Origin: Leptolyngbyaceae cyanobacterium
GTDB taxonomy: Bacteria; Cyanobacteriota; Cyanobacteriia; Cyanobacteriales; Aerosakkonemataceae
DNA length: 64,000 nucleotides
Assembly (NCBI GenBank): GCA_036703985.1
Contig: DATNQN010000080.1
Location: 37,099 to 101,098 of the forward strand
Reading direction: 5' to 3'
The notes beneath the pieces are model-generated. The model saw only the letters and a list, made by a program, of their open reading frames with translations, was not told the origin of the DNA and searched no databases. This document shows, one piece after another, positions 14,950 through 23,909 of this stretch. Each line of letters opens with the position of its first letter. Within the stretch, counting starts at the first letter, position 1. Made by a program: the position numbers and the translations under genes.

Positions 14950-17900
14950 TCAAATAAAGAACCGTTTCTTGAACGGGAAATCATGGAAAAGAGTATAGAA
15001 ACAGGGGATAATAAACAAAGTCAAAAGAGTTGCCAAAGATAAACCGGAAAATACCACAACACCCAACGGTTGTAGAAACTCCGAACCTTCCCCAACTCCC
15101 AACGCCAGAGGGAATAAACCCAAAACCGTGGTGATAGTAGTCATCAAAATGGGTCGCAAACGTTGAGGTGCAGCTTTTAAAATTGCCGTAGTGCGATCGA
15201 GTTTTTCTTGTTCGCGAATTTGGTTAGCCAATTCAACCATGATAATCGCGTTATTTACCACAATACCCACCAGCAATACCGCACCGACTAACACCGTAGC
15301 GCCAATGGCAGTTTGCGTAATATAAAGTCCAAAAATTCCACCTGCCAAAGCTAGCGGTACTGTTAGCATAATGACCAATGGATCGATTAGAGAATTATAC
15401 TGCACCGCCATTACCACAAACACCAAGAAAGCAGCTAATCCCCCTAAAATTTTCAGAGAATTTTGCAACTGTTGATTAGTTTCCGCCGCAGAGCTAGGTA
15501 AAACCGATACCCCTTCAGGTAATTTTAAATCAGCCATTACCGAGTTTACTTGTTTGAGCGCTTCACTCAAATTAGCACCCTCGCTCAAACTACCAGCAAT
15601 GATAAATACTTGTCGCTGGTTAATGCGTTGCACTTCCCCCGGTGCTTGTCCTTCTTCAATTCGCGCTACATCTCCCAAACGAATTGGTCGATTATTATTA
15701 ATAAATAATGGAATTTGTTCTAACTGAGTAGCTTCTCGAATTGCATCTCTATCCAGTTCAACTCGCACGTCGATCAGGCGATTTCCCCGTTGCAATTGGG
15801 TAGGTATTGACCCTTCAATTGCAGTTTGAATAGTTTGACCGATATCCTGTGCCGTTAATCCTAATTCAGCTACTCTTTCCCAGTCCGGACGAATTTGCAC
15901 TTCCGGTTGTCGGGGGTCTGCATCAGGCCGAAACCTAGCCAGAGTTACCCTTTCATCCATTGCGTCCAATACTTGTCGTCCGGCTCTTTGCAGGCTTTCT
16001 TCATCTTGTCCTTGAAGGATGATGTCAATATCTGCTCCTCGCACGGGAGAATTGGTTAAAATAATACCGCGCACTTGACCGGGATTGATCCGCAAGCGAA
16101 TTCCTGCCAAATTTAACTTTTCAAATTCCTGAGAAACTCGTTGCACAAAAGCTTCAACATTAGTACCCGGCTTGAGGGTGATCGTGCTAGAACTCCGCAG
16201 GGGATTGCTACTTGTATTACTGCCAAACAGAAAACCACCTGCGGTAGAAAAGACATATTCTGTTTCCGGTTGTTGGCGAATAATTTCATCAACTATTTTG
16301 CTGACTTTTAAGTTAGTTGCCAAACTAGTGCCGGGAGGAAATTGAGCAACCATGTTAGCTTGTCCGGTATTGATGCGGGGCAAGATTTCTTGAGGAATTT
16401 GACCGCTCAACCAAATACTGCCACCGCCCAGAATTAAGAATGCAGCTAGTACTACTAAGATCCGAATTCGTAATATGCCAGCTAAAAAATTCCGATAAAG
16501 TACGATCGCACCTTCAAATTTTTGATTAAACTGCCGCAGCAGCCAAAAACGGTTCAATCCACTAGAAAAACGAATTCCCAATAGTCGAGAACTGCATACT
16601 GGTACAATTGTGAGAGCAACTAAAAGAGAAGCGGCAACGGAAAAAGTAATTGTCAGAATTAATTCGTTAAATAACAATGAGAAAAAACCACCAATTAACA
16701 AAAATGGTAGTACTGATACTAAATTAGTAGTTGTGGAGGCAACTAAAGCAGATTCTACTGATTGACTGCTGCTTTCGGAAAGTTCAATTATTTCTCTATG
16801 ACTCAAATTGCTGCCAGCATCTTTGCCAGGAGTTATCCCAACTCCTTCGGCTATAGTCTCCATCATGACGATGGAATTATCTACTACAATACCCACTCCC
16901 AACGCCAAACCACCTAAGCTGAAAACGTTAATGGAAAGGCCGAATAGTTGCATTAAAATAATTGCTGCAACCGTAGCGAGGGGAATGGCAATTACGATAA
17001 TTAAAGTTTGCCGTAGGGAACCCAAAAATAGCAGAACTGCCAAAGCAGCTAATGCAGTACCGCTTAATCCAGAGCTAACTACGTTGTCGATCGCATTTTT
17101 AATAAACCTCGATTCGTCCAGCGTCGCTACAATCTGCATATCTTCTGCAATTAAACCAGATTCTCGCAGTTCTTCCAGGCGTTTTTTGACTCCTTCCACT
17201 ACTTGAATCGTGTTAGCATCGGGTTGCTTTTGCACGCTAACTTTAACTGCCTGTTCTCCATTGAGAGTAACAAATATCCGCTGTTCTTCCGTACCATCAT
17301 TTATTTCAGCCAAATCTCTTAAATAAACTCGGCGACTGGAAACAGGAAATGGAGAATTAGGATCGGGAGAAGAACTAACTTCAAAAGAAAGATCGCCAAT
17401 TTCTCGAGCATCCCGAAAACGCCCTACCGTGCGCGTAAGCGGCTCTGCATCTTCTCCGAGTAACCGACCGCCAGAAATATCTTGGTTGCGCTCTCTTAAA
17501 GCATTTAATACATCAGTTAAACTAACACCTTTTGCTTGTAAACGTTTCAGGTCAATTTTAATTCTTACTTCTTCTTGTACGCCCCCCGACACATCTACCG
17601 ACGCTACACCTGGGATAACGTTGAGTTCCCGTGCTAGCTCTTCATCAGCAAATACCCGCAAGTCAACATCCTGCAAAGAAGAAGACTGCAAAGCAAATTC
17701 GTAAATCGGTAATTGAGAGGGATCGATCTTAAATAAACGCGGCTCTTCGATCGTATCTGGTAGCCTACCGCGAGAGCGGTTAAAAGCAGCCGTCGCATCG
17801 TTTAGAGCTTGGTCGATATTTCCACCAGGTTCAAAATATAAGTCTAAGCTGACTTGTCCTTCGCGAGTTTGAGAATAAACTTGCACCACCCCTTCCGTCG

Positions 17901-18132
17901 CACTTAAAGCTTCTTCCAAAGGTCTGGTAATTTCATCTACTGCTACCTCTGGTGAAACTCCCGGCGCTGATAATCTCACCCCAATTCTGGGATAAGTAAT
18001 CGAAGGTAATAAATCTACTTGTAGTTGAGTGAAAAAGAAAACTCCTAATACCAGTACGGCTAAGGTGAGCATCAGCGTACCGATATGCTGGCGAATGGAG
18101 AGTCCGCTAAAACTAAATCCTTTGTTAGTCAT
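14950..18132 (-). CDS. RND efflux transporter permease (AcrB/HAE1 type)
   Basis: A 1,060-residue inner-membrane pump subunit that exports drugs, lipids or other amphiphiles using the proton gradient. The topology is the standard duplicated one: TM1 near residues 13-35, a large periplasmic loop (about 45-335) with the porter-domain sequences QVDLLPSITYP and ATEGVVQVYSQTREG, TM2-6 in the middle, a second periplasmic loop, then TM8-12. TM4 carries the proton-relay motif GVGIVVDNSIVMMET. The length is full and there are no interruptions. The adaptor gene at 18398-19789 is upstream on the same strand after a 265-bp gap. No outer-membrane TolC-like partner is in the window. The substrate cannot be predicted. 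Confidence 0.95.
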   Translation of the reverse strand: MTNKGFSFSGLSIRQHIGTLMLTLAVLVLGVFFFTQLQVDLLPSITYPRIGVRLSAPGVSPEVAVDEITRPLEEALSATEGVVQVYSQTREGQVSLDLYFEPGGNIDQALNDATAAFNRSRGRLPDTIEEPRLFKIDPSQLPIYEFALQSSSLQDVDLRVFADEELARELNVIPGVASVDVSGGVQEEVRIKIDLKRLQAKGVSLTDVLNALRERNQDISGGRLLGEDAEPLTRTVGRFRDAREIGDLSFEVSSSPDPNSPFPVSSRRVYLRDLAEINDGTEEQRIFVTLNGEQAVKVSVQKQPDANTIQVVEGVKKRLEELRESGLIAEDMQIVATLDESRFIKNAIDNVVSSGLSGTALAALAVLLFLGSLRQTLIIVIAIPLATVAAIILMQLFGLSINVFSLGGLALGVGIVVDNSIVMMETIAEGVGITPGKDAGSNLSHREIIELSESSSQSVESALVASTTTNLVSVLPFLLIGGFFSLLFNELILTITFSVAASLLVALTIVPVCSSRLLGIRFSSGLNRFWLLRQFNQKFEGAIVLYRNFLAGILRIRILVVLAAFLILGGGSIWLSGQIPQEILPRINTGQANMVAQFPPGTSLATNLKVSKIVDEIIRQQPETEYVFSTAGGFLFGSNTSSNPLRSSSTITLKPGTNVEAFVQRVSQEFEKLNLAGIRLRINPGQVRGIILTNSPVRGADIDIILQGQDEESLQRAGRQVLDAMDERVTLARFRPDADPRQPEVQIRPDWERVAELGLTAQDIGQTIQTAIEGSIPTQLQRGNRLIDVRVELDRDAIREATQLEQIPLFINNNRPIRLGDVARIEEGQAPGEVQRINQRQVFIIAGSLSEGANLSEALKQVNSVMADLKLPEGVSVLPSSAAETNQQLQNSLKILGGLAAFLVFVVMAVQYNSLIDPLVIMLTVPLALAGGIFGLYITQTAIGATVLVGAVLLVGIVVNNAIIMVELANQIREQEKLDRTTAILKAAPQRLRPILMTTITTVLGLFPLALGVGEGSEFLQPLGVVVFSGLSLATLLTLFIIPCFYTLFHDFPFKKRFFI

Positions 18133-18397
18133 TGGTGATTGGTCATTAGTTATTGGTCATCGGTCATGGGATTTTAGATTTTAGATTGAAAAATGTATAT
18201 TGCTAGGGAATAACTTTATGGGTTTTAGATCCCCGTGAAACCCTCTTTTTAAAAGGGGGACTTTCAATTTGTCTCCCCCTGCACCCTGTTATTAACACAG
18301 ATGAAAAATTTTTGCTTAGCTGCACCAAGGGGGAGCGAGTATAGGATATTAATAACTAGCAACTTGCCTTTGAATAATTGACCTTAATGATTACTAA

Positions 18398-19789
18398 TTA
18401 TTGTTCGGATATGATGCTTAAACGCACGCTTTCGCCGTCTTTTAATGGTTTACCACTGCGAACGACGTAACGTTCCCCCGAATTTAACCCTGATAATATT
18501 TCTACTCTGCCATTAGCTCGATCGCCTATTTGCACCTGCCGAGCCATTACTTTCGTTTCCTCTCCTTCTCCCACCACCACAAATATCGTTGCTGATGATG
18601 GCGCACTGACCTCTCCACGCTGCTGAGTCGCCGCCTCTGCGCGTCCTTGAGTCCCGGCGCTGCCGCTCCCGCGCTCCCGCGCTCCCACTTCCAAAGCGGT
18701 TTGTGGCACGATCGCTTTTGGCTCGCTTTTTTGGACAAAACGCACCCGCGCTAACAGCCCGCTGCCAATATTACCACTTTCATTAGGGATGGTAATTTCC
18801 ACAGGCACTAAACGAGCAGTTGCATCAGCCGCTGGGGAAATTTGCGACACTACGCCTGTAAAAGTTTCTTTTGGAAAAGCATCTAAGATTACTTGTACTG
18901 ATTGCCCGGTACGAATAGTTGATAGTTCCAATTCAGAAACGGGAACTACCACTTTTACCCGGCTAAAATCACCTAATTTGAGAATTTCACCCCCTGGCTG
19001 CACCAAATTTCCCGGCTCGGTGACTCGCGCTAAAACTACTCCCTTGATGGGAGAAACTAATCTGGCATAAGATTGCCGTTCTTTTGTTTGCGCTACCAGT
19101 GCTTGTTGTGCTTTGACTCTCCCTTGGGCGGCGGCTACTGCCTGTTGTTCGGTGGCAATTTGATCTTGGGCTGCCAGCAAAGCTTGTTCGGCAGTTCGCA
19201 CTGCTGTTCGTGCTAATTCTGCTTCTTGCTTGGAAAGGGCACCTTGACGGGCGAGAAATTCCCGCCGCGCTGCATCTGACTTGGCTTGCTGAAGTTCTAC
19301 CCGTGCTTGCTCTGCTCTGGCTCTAGCGTTATTCACCTGCGATCGAGCGCGTGCTACTTCCGACTGACGAGCGGCTAATTCTGCTTCTGCTTGCGTGACG
19401 CCAGTCAGTAAGATTGCTTCATCTAACTGGGCGAGAATTTGGCCTCGCCCCACCGGGTCGCCCACATCCACAGCTAGGTTGAGCAACCTTCCTTCTACCT
19501 GAGAACGTAAAGAGATTTCTCGGTAAGCTTTGGTAGTACCGATGTAGGAGGGTGCTTCTTGAATAACTCCTACTTTGGCACGTACTACATCTACTGGCGT
19601 AACGCTGTTCTGTCTTTGCTGTTGTGGAGAAGGGGATTGAGCGTCCGCTTCTGCTTTATCCACTATGCCGCATCCATTAGCAGCGACGAGCAGAGGCAAA
19701 AACATTACCATCCAAATTCGGGAAACTGGGTATTCCCTTATCAGTTGGCAAAAAAGAGGCAAAGAAACATATTTATACCTCTTTTTCAT
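18398..19789 (-). CDS. RND efflux periplasmic adaptor (HlyD/AcrA family), probable lipoprotein
   Basis: It links the inner-membrane pump encoded downstream (14950-18132) to an outer-membrane channel. From ATG 19789 the protein is 463 residues: a long basic leader, a hydrophobic segment ending VAANGC (possible lipidation Cys), then SVTPVDVVRAKVGVIQEAPSYIG. Next comes the biotinyl-lipoyl half ISLRSQVEGRLLNLAVDVGDPV, a long Ala/Gln/Arg-rich coiled coil (SEVARARSQVNNARARAEQ), the second lipoyl half (SPIKGVVLARVTEPGNLV), and beta-barrel and membrane-proximal domains. The frame stays open to 19912, with another ATG at 19837, so the start is uncertain; none of the candidates has a clear ribosome site. 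A Gly/Ser/Ala-rich insertion (GSGSAGTQGRAEAATQQRG) near the C-terminal domain is unusual and probably a flexible loop. Confidence 0.92.
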   Translation of the reverse strand: MKKRYKYVSLPLFCQLIREYPVSRIWMVMFLPLLVAANGCGIVDKAEADAQSPSPQQQRQNSVTPVDVVRAKVGVIQEAPSYIGTTKAYREISLRSQVEGRLLNLAVDVGDPVGRGQILAQLDEAILLTGVTQAEAELAARQSEVARARSQVNNARARAEQARVELQQAKSDAARREFLARQGALSKQEAELARTAVRTAEQALLAAQDQIATEQQAVAAAQGRVKAQQALVAQTKERQSYARLVSPIKGVVLARVTEPGNLVQPGGEILKLGDFSRVKVVVPVSELELSTIRTGQSVQVILDAFPKETFTGVVSQISPAADATARLVPVEITIPNESGNIGSGLLARVRFVQKSEPKAIVPQTALEVGARERGSGSAGTQGRAEAATQQRGEVSAPSSATIFVVVGEGEETKVMARQVQIGDRANGRVEILSGLNSGERYVVRSGKPLKDGESVRLSIISEQ

Positions 19790-19982
19790 TCGCAAAAACG
19801 ATTTTAATCTGGATTGTTGCGGATGCCTGGAAGCCATGTTGGGAAAATTTACAAAGCTTGACAATTTATAGCATACGGCCAAAAGAAGATTCTCTTGTAT
19901 GTCTTTAGTCATGTCCTTTGGCCTTACATTGTAGCCAAGTCAAGATTATTTGACACGCTATCCAATTGCTCATAGAGTTTTT

Positions 19983-20013
19983 TTTGCGAAAGTTATTGAC
20001 TTTTTTTCGCAAA
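19983..20013. promoter_or_regulatory. Inverted repeat between divergent adaptor and phnD genes
   Basis: TTTGCGAAA (19983-19991) and TTTCGCAAA (20005-20013) are exact complements separated by 13 bases. It sits 85 bp before the phnD start and about 190 bp from the adaptor start, in the shared divergent promoter region, so an operator is plausible. No match to a known regulator box was recognised. Confidence 0.35.
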
Positions 20014-20097
20014 TGATTCAAACTCAAAAATTGCTTCTTGCCATTATTTAGCGATAAAAGTGGCTGTTTTATTTGGGTCTCGAATCGAGAGTTAATT

Positions 20098-21066
20098 ATG
20101 ATTCTGGGGAAAAAATTTATACTGGGTGCTGGTGCTGCTTTAGCAGCATTAGCTGCTTTGACGATCGCTGGAGTGGAAAAAGTAGCACTAGCAGAGCGAA
20201 CTAACCATCGGCGAGTTGAAAATACCATCGCACAAGCTAATCCTTCTCGTCTGACGATCGTGCTGCCCGGTCGAGGCGATGCAGCGGACTTGCAAAGAAA
20301 AGCAAACGCGATCGCGCAATTTCTGTCCCGGGATCTGGGAATGCCAGTAGAGGCAATGGTAGCTGATGATACGGCTGCTGTAGAAGCGCTGAGAGCTAAC
20401 CGGGCTGACGTAGCTTTTTTGAGCAGTCGTCCCGCTTTAAAAGCCGAACAATTGGCAAATGCTCGTTTGTATTTAGCAGAAGTGCGTCCCAACTATTCTG
20501 GCAGACATACTTATCGATCGGTGTTCGTAGTACCAACCAACAGTTCCTTGAAAAGCGGCTCCAATCCTCAAACGCTGCAACAGTTGCGGGGTAAGAGAAT
20601 GGCGTTTACTTCTCCCACTTCTGGTAGCGGGTTTATTTTCCCAGTGGGTGAATTGGTAAAATTGGGACTGGTGCCAAATCGCGATCGCTTAAACGGTTTC
20701 TTCGGCCAAATATCTTACGGCAATAATTATAGTGGAGCGCTGCAAGCCGTATTGCGCGGTCAAGCTGATGTAGCTGCCGTATCCGAATATGCTCTGAAGC
20801 CTCCGTACATTACCGCCGCAGAAGGAAATCGGTTAAGAGTTCTCTACGCTATTAATAACGTACCCGCTCACGGTGTGGCGATCGACGATGATGTTCCGGC
20901 AGCTATGCGGGAAAGAATCATCACTTCTATGATGAAATTAAATCAGCCAGCCAACAATCAATTATTAAAAGATTTGTACAATTCAACCGAATTGGTGAGA
21001 GTTAACCATAGTACTCACTTACAGCCAATGCGGGATGCGCTGCAACGTGCTGGCATCGAACCTTAG
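20098..21066 (+). CDS. phnD: Phosphate/phosphite/phosphonate ABC transporter substrate-binding protein
   Basis: A 322-residue periplasmic binding protein of the PhnD/PtxB family. The start is the ATG at 20098, giving MILGKKFILGAGAALAALAA, a typical signal peptide (cleavage near ...EKVALAER); the upstream TTG at 20038 would bury it. Mature-domain family sequences: RLTIVLPGRGDAADLQRKAN, VEAMVADDTAAVEALRANRADVAFLSSRP, YRSVFVVPTNSSLKS, LRGKRMAFTSPTSGSGFIFP and the AVLRGQADVAAVSEYAL hinge region. It is followed by phnC and phnE on the same strand, so it feeds that importer. The true ligand (phosphite, phosphonate or phosphate) cannot be fixed by sequence alone; no C-P lyase or phosphite dehydrogenase gene is near. 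Confidence 0.92.
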   Translation: MILGKKFILGAGAALAALAALTIAGVEKVALAERTNHRRVENTIAQANPSRLTIVLPGRGDAADLQRKANAIAQFLSRDLGMPVEAMVADDTAAVEALRANRADVAFLSSRPALKAEQLANARLYLAEVRPNYSGRHTYRSVFVVPTNSSLKSGSNPQTLQQLRGKRMAFTSPTSGSGFIFPVGELVKLGLVPNRDRLNGFFGQISYGNNYSGALQAVLRGQADVAAVSEYALKPPYITAAEGNRLRVLYAINNVPAHGVAIDDDVPAAMRERIITSMMKLNQPANNQLLKDLYNSTELVRVNHSTHLQPMRDALQRAGIEP

Positions 21067-21099
21067 AAAGGATGAAGGATGAAGGAGAGAGAGACCTAA

Positions 21100-21206
21100 C
21101 CCCCCGACCCCCTTCCCGATCCCCCCTGCCCCCCTTTTTAAGGGGGGGTTGGGAAGGGAGGAGTATTACTCCCATCTCCTTGCAGGAGAGGGGTTGGGGG
21201 AGAGGT
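21100..21206. repeat. C/G-rich palindromic repeat in the phnD-phnC gap
   Basis: From CTAACCCCCCGACCCCCTTC to the GGGAGAGGTCAG region the sequence holds several complementary C and G runs (CCCCCCTT.../AAGGGGGGGTTGGGAAGGG and CCCATCTCCTTGCAGGAGAGGGG). It belongs to the same general class as 1517-1600. Lying inside the operon, it may lower expression of phnC and phnE relative to phnD. Confidence 0.65.
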
Positions 21207-21238
21207 CAGATTGTCCAGGCGATAGTTGGTAACAAAAA

Positions 21239-22006
21239 ATGATCGATCGGTTTTCAAACTTCCAGCTTCAGACTTCAGACTTTTCCCAGTCTGCCATTAA
21301 ATGCGAAAACATCCAAACTCCCTACGTAGCCTCTCTCAACCGTTCGATTTTGAACGGCATTAGCTGTAATATCCAAGCTGGTGAATTTGTTGCCTTGCTA
21401 GGACTAAACGGTGCGGGTAAATCCACCTTGTTACGTGCAATGGTTGGTTTAGTGCCTTTACAGCAAGGAATTATTCGCATTAATGGAGTAGCAGGTCATC
21501 AGCAGGGAAGTTCTCGCCAGGAAGTTGGGATGTTATTTCAGGGAGGTGGATTAATTCGCCAACTATCTGCGATCGAAAATGTATTGTGCGGAAAATTGGG
21601 AAGTTTACCCGCTTGGCAAACCTTGTGGGGATTTCCCAAAAGCGATCGACGTTTAGCCTTCAGTTTACTCGATCGACTGGGCTTGAAAGACCAAGCTTAT
21701 CAAAAAACCGGACAACTCAGCGGCGGACAACAACAAAGAGTTGCTATAGCCCGTGCCCTCATCCAAAATCCGCAAATCCTACTAGCCGACGAACCCACCA
21801 GCGGCTTAGATGTCATGGCAGCCAAGCAAGTCATGGATATCTTAGCAGATTTGCACTCCCAACAAGGCATGACGATCGTAGTAGTATTGCACGACTTAGC
21901 AATGGCCGCCACCTATGCCAAACGCGCCATCCTTGTAGATACAGGTCGCATTATTTACGATGGAACTTGTCACAACCTAGAATCACAATTTGCCCAACTA
22001 AACTAA
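21239..22006 (+). CDS. phnC: Phosphonate-type ABC transporter ATP-binding protein
   Basis: A 255-residue ATPase that powers the PhnD-PhnE importer. Walker A is GLNGAGKST (about residues 56-64), the signature motif is LSGGQQQRVAIARAL, Walker B is ILLADEPTS followed by GLDVMAAKQV, and the switch His is in VVVLHDLAMA. The Q-loop is MLFQGGGLI. The first about 17 residues (MIDRFSNFQLQTSDFSQS) are not typical of the family, so translation might begin a little later, but no other good ATG lies before the conserved IKCENI strand. It follows phnD after 172 bp filled by a palindromic repeat and precedes phnE by 180 bp. Confidence 0.92.
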   Translation: MIDRFSNFQLQTSDFSQSAIKCENIQTPYVASLNRSILNGISCNIQAGEFVALLGLNGAGKSTLLRAMVGLVPLQQGIIRINGVAGHQQGSSRQEVGMLFQGGGLIRQLSAIENVLCGKLGSLPAWQTLWGFPKSDRRLAFSLLDRLGLKDQAYQKTGQLSGGQQQRVAIARALIQNPQILLADEPTSGLDVMAAKQVMDILADLHSQQGMTIVVVLHDLAMAATYAKRAILVDTGRIIYDGTCHNLESQFAQLN

Positions 22007-22060
22007 AAAAATAGTTTGTAGTGAAGACTTCAGTCCTACCTGTAACAACCATCAAAAATT

Positions 22061-22101
22061 ATCTGTGTTCATCTGTGTTCATCTGTGTTTCATCTGTGGT
22101 T
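22061..22101 (+). repeat. CATCTGTGTT tandem repeat
   Basis: Four successive ATCTGTGTTC-like units (the last ends ATCTGTGGTT) in the phnC-phnE gap. It is a short tandem repeat of the kind scattered in cyanobacterial spacers. A partial arm of the GTGAGGACTTCAGTCC repeat family lies just upstream at about 22018-22037. Confidence 0.8.
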
Positions 22102-22186
22102 AAAATTATCCCTTGCCACTTTTTAAGAAACTTTTGAATAAAAAACTAATACAAATCAATATTCATCTGAGATTTTAAAATTTAGC

Positions 22187-22975
22187 ATGAAAAACTTGAA
22201 AGTTTTCTACAAACGCCACTCCTGGATAACTCGCCTACTAATTTTATTAGGTGTAATTCTAATCTACGCTTGGGCATTACAAGGCTTAAAAGTCGATATT
22301 CAATTACTAAAAACCAGTTGGCCTTACATTATTGACTTTGTATCAAGATTATGGCCACCAAATTTAGAAATCATCGATATAGCGATCATCAGATTAATCG
22401 AAACCATTCAAATGTCCCTATGGGGAACCACAATCGGCGCTATCCTTTCCTTACCAATTGCCATATTATCTGCCCGTAACTTAGCCCCTAGTTGGCTGCG
22501 ATTAATTGCCAACTTCCTACAAAACGCCGTTCGTTCCGTTCCCTCAATTGTACTGGGATTATTATTTGTAGCAGCTACCGGATTAGGTGCGCCAGCCGGA
22601 ACTTTAGCACTAGGAATATATACAATTGGTTATCTAGGAAAATTTTATCAAGAAGCAATTGAATCCGTCGATTCTCGTTCCCTAGAATCTTTAAAAGTGT
22701 GCGGTGCTTCTTGGCTACAAATTGCTCAATATGGAGTTCTACCGCAAGTATTACCGCTTGGATTAGGCTACACATTATATATGTTTGAATACAATATTCG
22801 CGCCGCCTCCGTACTCGGTGTAGTTGGTGCTGGCGGAATCGGATTTGAACTGGTCAACTATATCCGAGGTTTTGAATATACAAAAGCAACTACCATGATG
22901 TTAGTACTGTTAGTAGTTGTCACGGTAATTGATACCTTAAGTAGCAAATTACGTCAAAGGTTAGAGTCGATGTAG
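22187..22975 (+). CDS. phnE: Phosphonate-type ABC transporter permease
   Basis: A 262-residue inner-membrane permease of the PhnE/PtxC family. A first TM helix (about 14-34, WITRLLILLGVILIYAWALQG) is followed by a periplasmic segment, then the BPD-type core. TM segments lie near GTTIGAILSLPIAILSARNLA, SIVLGLLFVAATGLGAPAGTLALG, LGYTLYMFEYNIRAASVLGVVGAGGIGFEL and TMMLVLLVVVTVIDTL. The EAA coupling loop is EAIESVDSRSLESLKVCGAS...GVLPQVLPL, typical for contact with PhnC. The length is normal. It is the last gene of the three-gene operon; the decayed transposase begins 6 bp after its stop. Confidence 0.93.
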   Translation: MKNLKVFYKRHSWITRLLILLGVILIYAWALQGLKVDIQLLKTSWPYIIDFVSRLWPPNLEIIDIAIIRLIETIQMSLWGTTIGAILSLPIAILSARNLAPSWLRLIANFLQNAVRSVPSIVLGLLFVAATGLGAPAGTLALGIYTIGYLGKFYQEAIESVDSRSLESLKVCGASWLQIAQYGVLPQVLPLGLGYTLYMFEYNIRAASVLGVVGAGGIGFELVNYIRGFEYTKATTMMLVLLVVVTVIDTLSSKLRQRLESM

Positions 22976-22981
22976 TTCCCT

Positions 22982-23548
22982 ATGACTTATTATCCGGATA
23001 TTCATCATCGCCGTTCAATTCGCCTTCAAGGATATGACTATTCTTAGGCAGGTGCGTATTATTTCACCATTTGCTGTCACAAAAGGCGATGTTTATTCGG
23101 CAAAATTATTAACGGAATTATGCAATTAAATATTGCAGGCGCAACCGTTGAAGCAGTTTGGCATAATTTACCTCATCACTTTTCCTTTATCGAACTAGAT
23201 GCTTTTGTAATTATGCCTAATCACGTACATGGTATTATTGCGATCGGCGAACCTCAAAATAATATTGCAAATAACCAATTACTAACAAATCAAACAGACT
23301 CTCAACCACCTGTACCCAAAGGTACTACACCAGGTTCTTTGGGTTCAATTTTGCAAAATTTTAAGTCTGTAAGCACCCGCCGAGTTAATCGCTTCACGCG
23401 CAATTCTGGTACAATTTGGCAACGGAATTATTATGAAGAAATTATTCGTAATGAACAAGCGTACAATAATATCAGACGCTACATCATTGAAAATCCGCTT
23501 AATTGGGAAAATGACGAAGAAAATTTGACTAAGTTTAAACCAATTTAA
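22982..23548 (+). pseudogene. RAYT (REP-associated, IS200-like Y1) transposase, interrupted by one stop codon
   Basis: From ATG 22982 the frame reads MTYYPDIHHRRSIRLQGYDYS, then a TAG at 23045-23047, then AGAYYFTICCHKRRCLF and on in the same frame to 23548. In the family the sequence at the stop is YDYSQAGAY, so TAG stands where CAG (Gln) is expected: a single C-to-T change. The rest is intact: the HUH metal-binding pair in MPNHVHGIIAI, FKSVSTRRVNRFTRNSGTIWQ, and the candidate catalytic Tyr region NEQAYNNIRRYIIENPLNW. RAYTs cut and join hairpin-bearing REP sequences. A 74-bp palindrome lies 28 bp after the stop. Full length without the stop would be 188 residues. Very recent inactivation is likely. 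Confidence 0.85.
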
Positions 23549-23576
23549 TATTTTGTTAATTATAGTTAAGTAATGT

Positions 23577-23650
23577 GTAGGGGCGAAGCATTCGGATATA
23601 TCAATTGTCGATTTTTATCATAGATAGTCGCCCGAATGCTTCTCCCCTAC
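23577..23650. repeat. 74-bp palindromic element beside the RAYT
   Basis: The ends GTAGGGGCGAAGCATTCGG and CCGAATGCTTCTCCCCTAC are inverted complements apart from one mismatch; the centre is AT-rich. MITE/REP-like. Its position just downstream of the decayed RAYT makes it a candidate substrate, but similar elements are widespread, so the link is only suggestive. Confidence 0.85.
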
Positions 23651-23836
23651 AAAATCTGAAATAAAAAAAATATTCTGAATTCTCAATTCTTAATTCTGAC
23701 TCCTGACCATTTTTTTAATTCAAAATTCAAAATGCTTGCATTCAAAATTTCTGAAATAATTTTGAATTAATAAATTAAGGATACAAGCCTCTTAATTTAT
23801 TAATGGAAAAGAAAAAACATAGTAACATTATCCAAG

Positions 23837-23857
23837 CCCCTGGCTTTAGACATGGGG
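23837..23857. mobile_element. Solo IS200/IS605-type end hairpin
   Basis: The sequence CCCCTGGCTTTAGACATGGGG has the CCCC-TGGC / GxCA-T-GGGG stem with a bulged T that marks one end of cyanobacterial IS200/IS605 elements (one stem mismatch here). No tnpA or tnpB lies next to it, so it is a remnant end. Confidence 0.5.
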
Positions 23858-23863
23858 TTTATC

Positions 23864-23897
23864 ATTTTGAATTTTGAATTTTGAATTTTGAATTTTT
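23864..23897 (+). repeat. TTTTGAA tandem repeat
   Basis: Four uninterrupted TTTTGAA heptamers followed by a T run, 12 bp before the 3' end of the convergent CHAD gene. Related AATTCAAAATTCAAAATG units appear at about 23720-23752, so the whole 23690-23900 spacer is short-repeat DNA. Confidence 0.85.
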
Positions 23898-23909
23898 TTG
23901 ACTCCTTCT

